This document shows positions 34,083-41,520 of a stretch of DNA of 64,000 nucleotides, in pieces (the stretch's first letter is position 1; each line of letters begins with the position of its first letter). Source of the stretch: Treponema primitia ZAS-2 (GTDB lineage: Bacteria > Spirochaetota > Spirochaetia > Treponematales > Breznakiellaceae); NCBI RefSeq assembly GCF_000214375.1, contig NC_015578.1, positions 310,001-374,000 on the forward strand, written 5' to 3'. The notes under the pieces were generated by a model, which worked only from the letters and a program-made list of their open reading frames with translations, made no database searches and was not told the origin of the DNA. The position numbers and the translations under genes were made by a program.

Positions 34083-34624
34083 TGTACACCTTCCTCGGAG
34101 CTTATTTTCCGGTCCCCGCTAACCAAAACAGCGGCTTCCTGCCCCGCCAGAGGCGCCGACAGCGGCGCCGCCAGAAGCACGCCGGTTTGTTCCGCCGGGA
34201 ACACCTGCTCTCCGGTGAGGATCTTTTTTTTCAGCACCACCCCGCCCAGGATCGTCAGGGCATCCCCCAGGGTCAGAAGCAGGGCAGTCCCAACCACGGT
34301 AAAGGAAGGCCGGGTATTCACCGACAGGGCATGGGTGATATTGGGGAGCGAAAAAATCAGCCATGCAAAAACCGCCACCACCGCGAGGACCTTCCCGGCC
34401 ATATACAGGGCGATATAGGGTTTGTAAGCATCCAGGCGGGTCCACAAAAAGAGGCTCATCAGGGGAAAGAGGCCGTTGGGCACAACGTAAAAGAGCAAAG
34501 GGAACACCCGGTCATCCCCGGAACCTTCCAGGGGAACAAAGGCCGAAAGCAGACTTACCATGACAATAAGGCGGGCAAGATCGTAGATAAAAAAAATGAA
34601 CCGTAGAGGCCGATATGATTCCAT
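34073..34624 (-). CDS. Small polytopic membrane protein, unrecognised
   Basis: A 183-residue protein with about four hydrophobic segments (LARLIVMVSLLSAFVPL, VFPLLFYVVPNGLFPLMSLFLW, VLAVVAVFAWLIFSLP, SFTVVGTALLLTLGDALTI). No family recognised. Its 3' end overlaps the MinD-like ATPase gene, suggesting co-translation; a membrane anchor for that ATPase is a reasonable guess but unproven. The start lacks a clear ribosome-binding site. Confidence 0.6.
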   Translation of the reverse strand: MESYRPLRFIFFIYDLARLIVMVSLLSAFVPLEGSGDDRVFPLLFYVVPNGLFPLMSLFLWTRLDAYKPYIALYMAGKVLAVVAVFAWLIFSLPNITHALSVNTRPSFTVVGTALLLTLGDALTILGGVVLKKKILTGEQVFPAEQTGVLLAAPLSAPLAGQEAAVLVSGDRKISSEEGVQCE

Positions 34625-34708
34625 TATAGAAAATTCTACGGTTCCAGGGGCTTAGGGTCAAGAGGGGGATGGGGTAAATACCTGTTTATTCAAAGGGTAC
34701 GCTTATTC

Positions 34709-34831
34709 TCCGGGAGGGATGGGGATTACCCCCGGCCCCTAACCTGTAGAATCTGCTTGCGGAGCCCAGTAGGTCTCCTCCAGCAGGGAATTCCAGAGAC
34801 GGGGCCGGGAATAATCCCCATCCCTCCCGGA
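34709..34831 (-). repeat. Long stem-loop element, copy 1
   Basis: Two 30-bp arms (34709-34738 and 34802-34831; 28 of 30 paired) flank a 63-base loop; the innermost extra pair is 34739/34801. The loop read on the minus strand (GTCTCTGGAATTCCCTGC...) is clearly related to the loop of the element at 45861-45985 on the plus strand. Homologous orientation is therefore minus here. In that strand the two mismatched positions become G-U pairs. Confidence 0.75.
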
Positions 34832-34839
34832 AACCTGAG

Positions 34840-35200
34840 CCAACATTTGGAAAACAGGGGTTGCTTTGGTGTTTACCTTAGTCGGGGGTAGGCGCATGGG
34901 GAGGGCGCCAGGCCAGTTGTTTAACTTGTTGCACAAGTTTTCTGTATTGACTACACTATTCCCATGTTTCAGGCAACGGCAATCCTAAACCCTGTAAAAC
35001 AGACCTCGCCTTTGCCCGCTCACGGCTCTTTAGCTAAATCACCGCATGTCAAGTATCTAACGCCCCAGTTTTCCTCCGTATATCAAATTTCCTCAAACCC
35101 AGGTAAAACCGCGCCCAATCGGGCGTAGGATTGCTCTATTCCTGGAGCCCGCTGGTTCAGGCCCTTATTCCCTGAAAAACATGTTAGCAAGGAGTAAGCA
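34840..35200. other. Intergenic region without a recognised gene
   Basis: No convincing open frame on either strand. There is a small hairpin CGCCC-AATC-GGGCG at 35112-35125. Together with the stem-loop element it makes a 575-base gap between the membrane protein gene and the lipoprotein fragment. TTGCAC (near 34932) and TACACT 17 bases later are a weak promoter-like pair. Confidence 0.5.
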
Positions 35201-35380
35201 ATGAAAAAGATATTGACCATCGCTATGATAATTACCGCAACCGTCCTGGCGCTGACAAGCTGCGATAATCCCGCCGGCGACAATAAGAACAAATGGATAC
35301 CGTTACCAAACAATACCCCCGACTTACCGGTCAGGCGTAAATCTGTATCGGCGCTGATACCTAGTTATGCGGTTGGGTAG
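35201..35380 (+). pseudogene. Truncated small lipoprotein
   Basis: A 59-codon frame with a perfect ribosome-binding site (AAGGAGTAAGCA) and a lipoprotein signal, MKKILTIAMIITATVLALTS followed by the lipobox cysteine. The signal and start region resemble that of the large lipoprotein at 53707. After about residue 40 the frame runs antisense through a higA remnant (35324-35485), so the last ~19 codons are not original. I read it as the head of a lipoprotein gene cut by insertion of a toxin-antitoxin locus. It could still be translated as a short lipopeptide. Confidence 0.6.
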
Positions 35381-35485
35381 AACATCAATAGCCCGTGCCA
35401 ATGCGTTCTATAAGAGTTTCCAGGGCTCCAAAAACTCCTCTTGCAGATACTTACCAACATGGTCAATTTGAATATGCTCATCCAT
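35324..35485 (-). pseudogene. Dead HigA-type antitoxin gene
   Basis: A frame starting at 35485 reads MDEHIQIDHVGKYLQEEFLE followed by PWKLL, stop, NALARAIDVLPNRI. This matches the HigA pattern EEFLEPLGxSQNALARAIGVPxNRI with an in-frame TAG (35408-35410) where Gln is expected (CAG or CAA to TAG). The helix-turn-helix beyond it is degenerate and ends at 35324. No toxin partner is left nearby. The ribosome-binding site (GGGAGC) is still present. Confidence 0.65.
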
Positions 35486-35615
35486 AAAAGCTCCCTATGC
35501 AATCCGTATTAGATACTACGGAATAGTCTCGATTTTGTCAAAGTGTCCCTATGAGAGCAGCGCAAGTGGTGAGCGTCCCTATATTTATACCAATGACAAT
35601 TTATTGCAGTCAGCT

Positions 35616-36023
35616 TTACAGGAAGATGTTTTTAATAATAAGGCCGTCAATTATCTGGCCATCCTGCAAGTCTTCGGTGTATAAATATGAGCACTGGCAT
35701 TCTATCGCGGCGGCGGTAACCTGGCTGTCAAAATATGAAAACCCATACCGTTCTTGTATGGTAAGCGCATGTTGTATTGTTTCATCATCCAGGATAAACA
35801 GCTCGCAGGCCTTAAGAATTTCGGTTATTTTTTCCCGAATTTCTGAAACCGGATAATGTAATTTTTTTATGCATACATTACAAAATTCACTTAATGTCTG
35901 GGTACTAATCACATTGGTATAAGTACTCAGGGCGTTAACTGCCTGTTGTTGTTTTTTTAACTCGGTTTTTGAATAGGCATAAATGAGTACGTTGCTGTCA
36001 ATGAAGACGTTTTCAACGTCCAT
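35616..36023 (-). CDS. vapC: PIN-domain toxin, VapC type
   Basis: A 135-residue PIN-domain ribonuclease. Acidic active-site residues are visible in FIDSNVLIYAYS (first Asp), the middle SEFCNV Glu and the C-terminal YFDSQVTAAA. I start at ATG 36023 (MDVENVF), which lies inside the last codons of the antitoxin gene (11-base overlap). VapC toxins cleave tRNA or rRNA when not bound by VapB. Length is normal. Confidence 0.87.
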   Translation of the reverse strand: MDVENVFIDSNVLIYAYSKTELKKQQQAVNALSTYTNVISTQTLSEFCNVCIKKLHYPVSEIREKITEILKACELFILDDETIQHALTIQERYGFSYFDSQVTAAAIECQCSYLYTEDLQDGQIIDGLIIKNIFL

Positions 36024-36261
36024 TGGCTTCGTCCCGATCAAATTTCCAAGCTTCGGTATTAATAAAGGGGGTAAAGCTGTCTTTGGTAATGGGACCTTTT
36101 TCCTTGCGGGGGAGTATGTGCGGGGGTGTTAGCCTGTCTGAGTATTTATCCGTGATGGTAACGATTACCGATCGGGTCTCCATGGATGATGTCCCGCAGT
36201 ATTCTTCGGGTATTTTAAGGATATTCCCCTGAATTTTCGATTCAAATGTAATTGACGACAT
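36013..36261 (-). CDS. Antitoxin partner of VapC
   Basis: An 82-residue protein upstream of and overlapping vapC. N-terminal MSSITFESKIQGNILKIPEE is like the AbrB-type strand that binds DNA in many VapB-like antitoxins (KIQGN.LKIPEEY), and the C-terminal acidic tail (FDRDEANGR) would wrap the toxin. TGAGGATTGT precedes the ATG. Order antitoxin-toxin with overlap is standard. Confidence 0.75.
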   Translation of the reverse strand: MSSITFESKIQGNILKIPEEYCGTSSMETRSVIVTITDKYSDRLTPPHILPRKEKGPITKDSFTPFINTEAWKFDRDEANGR

Positions 36262-36370
36262 ACAATCCTCACATGGGCACTTGGCACCTTCAATTTATTT
36301 TATGGCAAAAAGGTGTAATTTGTCAACTTTTTTGGCCAGTAACCCGGCCCAGCTATCATAAACTGAGGAT

Positions 36371-36757
36371 TCACCCCTTTCTCACATGCAATGGTATAGA
36401 GTTTAATTCCTTATCATCCATATAAATAACAAAGTTGATCACCCCGTTGCCGTTGAAATGCAGGTTGGAAATGGTAAATACCAGGTTGGAGACGGCGGTG
36501 GCTTTTCCTTCGCCGGAGACCTCCACCTGGCCGCTTATGGGCTCAATGCTCTGTTCCCCGTTCAGATCCCGGGTTTCGATGCGGAATTTGTGGGTCGTGA
36601 ACTCCCAGAGGTCAAAGCGGATCCGGATAACCACCGCCAGTTGGGGGTGTACGCAGGGGAAATTCCGGGCAATGATGGTATCGAAGGTCCCTACTATGGT
36701 GAGTTTACCACTATTCTCCTGGGCAAAGTCGCAAAAGGTAAAAATTTCGGTTCTCAT
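36371..36757 (-). CDS. DUF6941-like protein
   Basis: A 128-residue protein with the pattern MRTEIFTFCDFAQENSGKLTIVGTFD, strand-rich throughout, which I associate with DUF6941, a small beta family of unknown role. No signal peptide or membrane segment. It is divergent from dnaE with a 67-base gap. Its function cannot be inferred from context. Confidence 0.6.
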   Translation of the reverse strand: MRTEIFTFCDFAQENSGKLTIVGTFDTIIARNFPCVHPQLAVVIRIRFDLWEFTTHKFRIETRDLNGEQSIEPISGQVEVSGEGKATAVSNLVFTISNLHFNGNGVINFVIYMDDKELNSIPLHVRKG

Positions 36758-36824
36758 ATTCTGTTACTAAAGAATGGGTTATATCCTTGATAAAATCAAT
36801 ATGCACCGGTACTATTGAAGTATT

Positions 36825-39800
36825 ATGATCGATTCGCAGCGAGGGTATATACCCGAGTCTGATACCTCTAAAGAACAACCATACCCCGACCGCTCTGGGG
36901 CGGGGTTGGTTGAATTTGTTCACCTCCATGTCCATTCGGATTTTTCCTTACTAGACGGCGCCGCCTCGGTGGAAGCCCTGGCAGCCAAGGCAGCGTCCCT
37001 GGGGATGAAACATTTGGCTATCACGGACCACGGCAACATGTTCGGGGCCCTGAAGTTTCGTAACGCCTGTTTAGGCGATAAAGACCACCCCCTTAAGGAC
37101 CGCGCTCCGGTGCATCCCATTATCGGCAGCGAATTTTACATGGCTCCGGGGTCCCGAACCGATCGGAAGGGCGGCGAGAACGGGAACAAGTACTACCATC
37201 TGATCCTCCTGGCTACCAACGAAGAAGGATACCGGAACCTCATGAAGCTTTCATCCTATTCTTATACCGAAGGGTTCTATTATAAACCCCGAATCGACCG
37301 GGAATTGCTGGAAAAATACCATGCCGGGCTTATTTGCCTTTCCGCCTGCCTGGCGGGGGAAATTCCCAGTCTGATCCTCCGGGGGCAGATCCAGGAGGCG
37401 GAAAAAACCGCCCTGTGGTTCAACAGCCTCTTTGGGCAGGACAATTTTTACCTGGAAGTTCAGGATCACCGCATTCCGGAGCAGCGGCAGGTAAACCCCA
37501 TAATCGTCGAAATTGCGGGTCGTACCGGCATCCCCCTGGTGGCTACCAACGACATCCACTATATAGAAAAGGAAGATTCCATTGCCCAGGATCTGCTCCT
37601 CTGCATAGGCACCCAGGCGAAGCGGGGGGATGAAAAGCGGATGCGCTTTGACACCGACGAGTTTTACTTCAAAACCGGGGATGAAATGGCGGCCCTGTTC
37701 CCGGAAGCCCAATACCCCGGGGCCATCGCCAATACGGTGCGGATTGCCGAACGCTGCAAAACCGAGATTCCCAGCCCCGGGCCGCTGTTGCCGGACTTTG
37801 CAATTCCTGAGGGCTACGCCAATGCAGATGAATATCTGCGGCGGCAGACCATGGAGGGGATGGAAAAGCGATACCCCGCCATGGACGCTGAGGTTGTCCA
37901 ACGGGCGGAATATGAGCTTGGGGTGATCATCTCCATGGGCTTTACAGGCTACTTCCTCATCGTGGCGGATTTTATCAACTGGGCCAAAGAGCATGACATC
38001 CCCGTGGGCCCCGGGCGCGGTTCCGGGGCGGGCTCCATTGTTGCATACGCCCTGCGGATTACCAACAACGACCCTATTAAGTACAAGCTGCTCTTCGAGC
38101 GTTTCCTCAACCCTGAACGGATATCCATGCCCGACTTTGACGTGGACTTTGCAAACGAGGGCCGTCAGGACGTGATTGACTATGTGACTGAAAAATACGG
38201 CAAGGAAAAGGTGGGGCAGATTATCACCTTTGGCACCATGAAGGCCAAGGCTGCGGTTAAAGATGTGGCCCGGGCGCTGGACATAAGCATTGACGAGTCC
38301 AATATGCTGACCAAGCTTATCCCGGAAGACCCCAAGATGACCCTGAAAAAAGCCTTTGAGCAGGAGCCCCGGCTGCGGGAACTGGAACAGGAGCCTAAGT
38401 ATCAGGAACTTTTTGCCATGGCCCGCAAACTGGAGGGGAAAAACCGCAATTCCAGCATCCATGCCTCGGGGATCGTGATCGGCAAAACGGATTTGACCGA
38501 CTATGTGCCCCTTTACCAGGATAAGAGCGGCGCCGTGGCGAGCCAGTACACCATGGACCTGATCGAACCCCAGGGTCTGGTAAAGATGGATTTTCTGGGG
38601 CTTAAAACCCTGGACCTTATTGACCATTCGGTAAAACTTATCCGCCGCCGGGGTGGGGAATATGCGGCTTTTGACATCGAAACCATAAGCGAGACCGGAA
38701 CGGCGGAATCCGATGCGGTCTTTAAAATGTTGGGAGAGGGGAAGAGCTACGGGGTGTTCCAGTTTGAATCCGAGGGGATGCAGAAGGTCCTGAAAGATGC
38801 CCAGCCCACCAGTATCGAAGACCTTATCGCCTTAAACGCCTTATACAGGCCGGGGCCTATGGATAATATCCCCCAGTTTATCGCTTCCAAACACGGCCGC
38901 CAGGCCATTGTCTATCCCGATCCCAGCCTGGAAGGTATTTTGAAAGAGACCTATGGGGTTATCGTCTACCAGGAACAGGTCATGCAGGTGGCGCAGATCA
39001 TTGCAGGGTACAGCCTGGGGCAAGCAGATATACTGCGCAGGGCCATGGGAAAGAAGAAACGGGAAATACTGGACAAGGAAAAGGTGCCCTTTATTGCCGG
39101 GGCGCTGAAGCGGGGCTTTAAAGAAGCGGACGCAGACCGGATCTTTGAAATCCTGGCGCCCTTTGCCGGCTACGGCTTTAACAAGAGCCACGCTGCGGCC
39201 TATGCGGTGCTGGCCTACCAAACTGCGTACCTCAAGGCGAATTTCCCGGTGGAATTTATGGCTGCAAATATGTCCAACGAAATTTCTAGCGTGGACAAGC
39301 TCCCCCTCTATATCGACGAGGCCCGGCGCATGGGTATTTCCATCGATCCCCCGGATATCAACCGCTCGGACCGGCTTTTTACTGTAGTGGACGGCCGCAT
39401 TGTCTACGGCTTTGTGGGCATTAAGGGCCTGGGGGATGGTTCCGCAGAGGAGATCATCAACTGCCGCAAGGATGGCCCCTACAAGAGCTTTATGGATTAC
39501 CTCGATCGGGTGAACATTAAAACTGTGGGCAAGAAGGTGACGGAGATCCTGGCCAGAACCGGGGCCTTCGACAGTTTCGGACAGACCCGGCAGACCCTGA
39601 TACAGAACCTGGAAACTGCGGTGGATCACGCCCAGAACAAAAAAGCGGACAAGGAACTGGGGCAGGCCAGCCTCTTTGATGACACCGACGAACAGGCATT
39701 TCCGGATTACAAATTTACGATCCATCCCGAAATGGACCGGGAGGAAAAGCTCAACATCGAAAAGGAACTTATCGGCTTTTATTTTTCCGGCCACCCCCTG

Positions 39801-40898
39801 GACGATTATAAAGAAGAATGGGAAAAATTTGTAAAACTGGATCTTTCGGATCCCGATAACGCCCCGGAGCGGGATTATACCCTTATAGGGATTCTGAAAA
39901 CCCTGAAGCCCTACACTAATAAGAGCGGCAGGGCCATGGCCTTCGCTTCTTTGTCGGATTATCGGGGTGAAATAGACATAGTGTTTTTTGAAAAGCCCTG
40001 GGAAAGCTGTCGGGATAAAATTGCCGAGGGTGACAAGATCGTTCTCAAGGGCAGGCTGGACAAATCCCGGGGTAAGGCAAGTCTGCGGGTAGAATCGATA
40101 CTCTCCCCGGAACGGCTTAAAATAAAAGAAGATCTGCTGGAGTATTGTTCATCCGGCCATCCCCTGGATGATTTTGCGGAAGCCTGGGAACAGTTTGTAA
40201 AGCTGGACCTTTCAAAGACCGAAAGCGCCCCTGAGGAGGAGTATACCCTGATAGGAATGCTCACCAGCCTCAGGCCCATCACCACCAAGGCTGGCAAGGA
40301 TATGGCCTTTGGTTCCCTGGCGGATTACCGGGGTGAAATAGATTTAGTGTTTTTTACCCGGGCATGGACAAACAGCAAAGAAAAGCTGATAGAAAACCAG
40401 TGTGTTGCCCTTAAGGGGAAACTGGATAAAAGTCGTGAGAAGCCCAGCTTTCAGGTAAGTTCGGTCCTGGAAACGGACAAGCTCAGGAAAAAGGCGGCAA
40501 AAAATGCGGCGCCTACGGAGCATCCCGGGGAGGAAGCAGGGCCGGATACAGAGACCCTGGCGGCCCAGGCTGCCGGAAACCCGGGGCAGGGCGGCGGGAG
40601 TCCCGATGTTGTGCGGGCTCCGGTTTGGCGGGAACTGCACATACGGCTAAAAACTGCGGTCTGTGAACGGGAAGAGAATCTCTACCCCCTGCGGGATTAT
40701 CTGTATGACAATTCCGGCCCCTGCTCGGTGTTCATCCATGTTCCTGAAGCGGCGGAGACTGCCACGGTCGATTCAGGGGGTAAAGTAGCCGCGGAGACGG
40801 TGATACGAGCCGCTGCCGGGATAGGCGTATCTGCGGATGCTCCCTGCATTGAGGCCCTGAGCCTCTATGCTGCGGTTGCCGAAGTGTGGGGAGCATGA
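36825..40898 (+). CDS. dnaE: DNA polymerase III alpha subunit with duplicated C-terminal module
   Basis: The replicative polymerase, 1357 residues. N-terminal PHP domain: VHLHVHSDFSLLDGA (~residue 31) and ITDHGNMFG. Polymerase active site: GPGRGSGAGSIVAYAL (~395) and MPDFDVDF (catalytic aspartates, ~436). Helix-hairpin-helix follows near 850-890. From ~981 an OB-type module appears twice in tandem: SGHPLDDYKEEWEKFVKLDL...YTLIGIL (~981-1100) and SGHPLDDFAEAWEQFVKLDL...YTLIGML (~1103-1220). Most DnaE proteins carry it once. A Gly/Ala-rich linker and a short C-terminal domain end the protein. No good ribosome-binding site precedes ATG 36825; a start nearer VEFVHLHVH is possible. Confidence 0.95.
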   Translation: MIDSQRGYIPESDTSKEQPYPDRSGAGLVEFVHLHVHSDFSLLDGAASVEALAAKAASLGMKHLAITDHGNMFGALKFRNACLGDKDHPLKDRAPVHPIIGSEFYMAPGSRTDRKGGENGNKYYHLILLATNEEGYRNLMKLSSYSYTEGFYYKPRIDRELLEKYHAGLICLSACLAGEIPSLILRGQIQEAEKTALWFNSLFGQDNFYLEVQDHRIPEQRQVNPIIVEIAGRTGIPLVATNDIHYIEKEDSIAQDLLLCIGTQAKRGDEKRMRFDTDEFYFKTGDEMAALFPEAQYPGAIANTVRIAERCKTEIPSPGPLLPDFAIPEGYANADEYLRRQTMEGMEKRYPAMDAEVVQRAEYELGVIISMGFTGYFLIVADFINWAKEHDIPVGPGRGSGAGSIVAYALRITNNDPIKYKLLFERFLNPERISMPDFDVDFANEGRQDVIDYVTEKYGKEKVGQIITFGTMKAKAAVKDVARALDISIDESNMLTKLIPEDPKMTLKKAFEQEPRLRELEQEPKYQELFAMARKLEGKNRNSSIHASGIVIGKTDLTDYVPLYQDKSGAVASQYTMDLIEPQGLVKMDFLGLKTLDLIDHSVKLIRRRGGEYAAFDIETISETGTAESDAVFKMLGEGKSYGVFQFESEGMQKVLKDAQPTSIEDLIALNALYRPGPMDNIPQFIASKHGRQAIVYPDPSLEGILKETYGVIVYQEQVMQVAQIIAGYSLGQADILRRAMGKKKREILDKEKVPFIAGALKRGFKEADADRIFEILAPFAGYGFNKSHAAAYAVLAYQTAYLKANFPVEFMAANMSNEISSVDKLPLYIDEARRMGISIDPPDINRSDRLFTVVDGRIVYGFVGIKGLGDGSAEEIINCRKDGPYKSFMDYLDRVNIKTVGKKVTEILARTGAFDSFGQTRQTLIQNLETAVDHAQNKKADKELGQASLFDDTDEQAFPDYKFTIHPEMDREEKLNIEKELIGFYFSGHPLDDYKEEWEKFVKLDLSDPDNAPERDYTLIGILKTLKPYTNKSGRAMAFASLSDYRGEIDIVFFEKPWESCRDKIAEGDKIVLKGRLDKSRGKASLRVESILSPERLKIKEDLLEYCSSGHPLDDFAEAWEQFVKLDLSKTESAPEEEYTLIGMLTSLRPITTKAGKDMAFGSLADYRGEIDLVFFTRAWTNSKEKLIENQCVALKGKLDKSREKPSFQVSSVLETDKLRKKAAKNAAPTEHPGEEAGPDTETLAAQAAGNPGQGGGSPDVVRAPVWRELHIRLKTAVCEREENLYPLRDYLYDNSGPCSVFIHVPEAAETATVDSGGKVAAETVIRAAAGIGVSADAPCIEALSLYAAVAEVWGA

Positions 40899-40908
40899 GG
40901 AGAGGAAT

Positions 40909-41496
40909 ATGCAAGGGTTAATGAACATACTGGGAGGGGTCACCAGTGTCTATATGATCCTTATTTTTATTAGGATCATGCTCACCTGGTTCAGTGGGGC
41001 CAATTTTGGCAGGGCATACAAGCTCCTTTCGGATGTCACAGACCCCTACCTTGACTGGTTTCACCGCTTTCCCTTCCTCAGGGTAGCTAACCTGGATCTG
41101 TCCCCCATCGCCGCATTAGCATTGCTGTCGGTGGTGAACAATGTATTTCTGACCCTGGGCCGCTATGGGCGTATTACCCTGGGGGTGATCCTGGCCATGC
41201 TGATTTCTGCGGTGTGGTCTGCGGCTTCCTTTATCCTGAGCTTTTTTATCATTGTCCTAGCCCTACGCTTTATTGCCTACCTTGCCAACCGGGATGTGTA
41301 CCACGGTTTCTGGCGCATCGTTGACATGATCTCCCAGCCCGTTCTGTACCGCATCAACCGGATGGTGTTCGGAAAAAGACTGGTGCGCTATGTGCCCGGC
41401 ATTGTCTCTGCCCTGGGGGTTTTAGCGGTCCTCCGGGTGGGCCTGGAACTGCTGGTGCGCTTCGGCCTGAAGCTTCTGGTTCAACTCCCCTTCTGA
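40909..41496 (+). CDS. YggT-family membrane protein
   Basis: A 195-residue protein with two YGGT units, each with paired hydrophobic helices (VYMILIFIRIMLTWF...PIAALALLSVV and ILSFFIIVLALRFIA...). YggT proteins are small integral-membrane proteins linked to cell-shape, K+ uptake or Sec-type context in different bacteria; the exact role is uncertain. I start at ATG 40909 (GAGGAGAGGA upstream) rather than 40867. It follows dnaE by ten bases and precedes recG by 24. Confidence 0.8.
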   Translation: MQGLMNILGGVTSVYMILIFIRIMLTWFSGANFGRAYKLLSDVTDPYLDWFHRFPFLRVANLDLSPIAALALLSVVNNVFLTLGRYGRITLGVILAMLISAVWSAASFILSFFIIVLALRFIAYLANRDVYHGFWRIVDMISQPVLYRINRMVFGKRLVRYVPGIVSALGVLAVLRVGLELLVRFGLKLLVQLPF

Positions 41497-41520
41497 GGGA
41501 TAGTCCCGGCGGAGGGCACA

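Noticed and set aside
34932-34960. TTGCAC-17-TACACT promoter
   Set aside because: The -35 hexamer agrees with the consensus at only half its positions; too weak to list as a promoter.
37251-38627. A 458-residue open frame on the minus strand
   Set aside because: Antisense to the polymerase domain of dnaE with no domain of its own.
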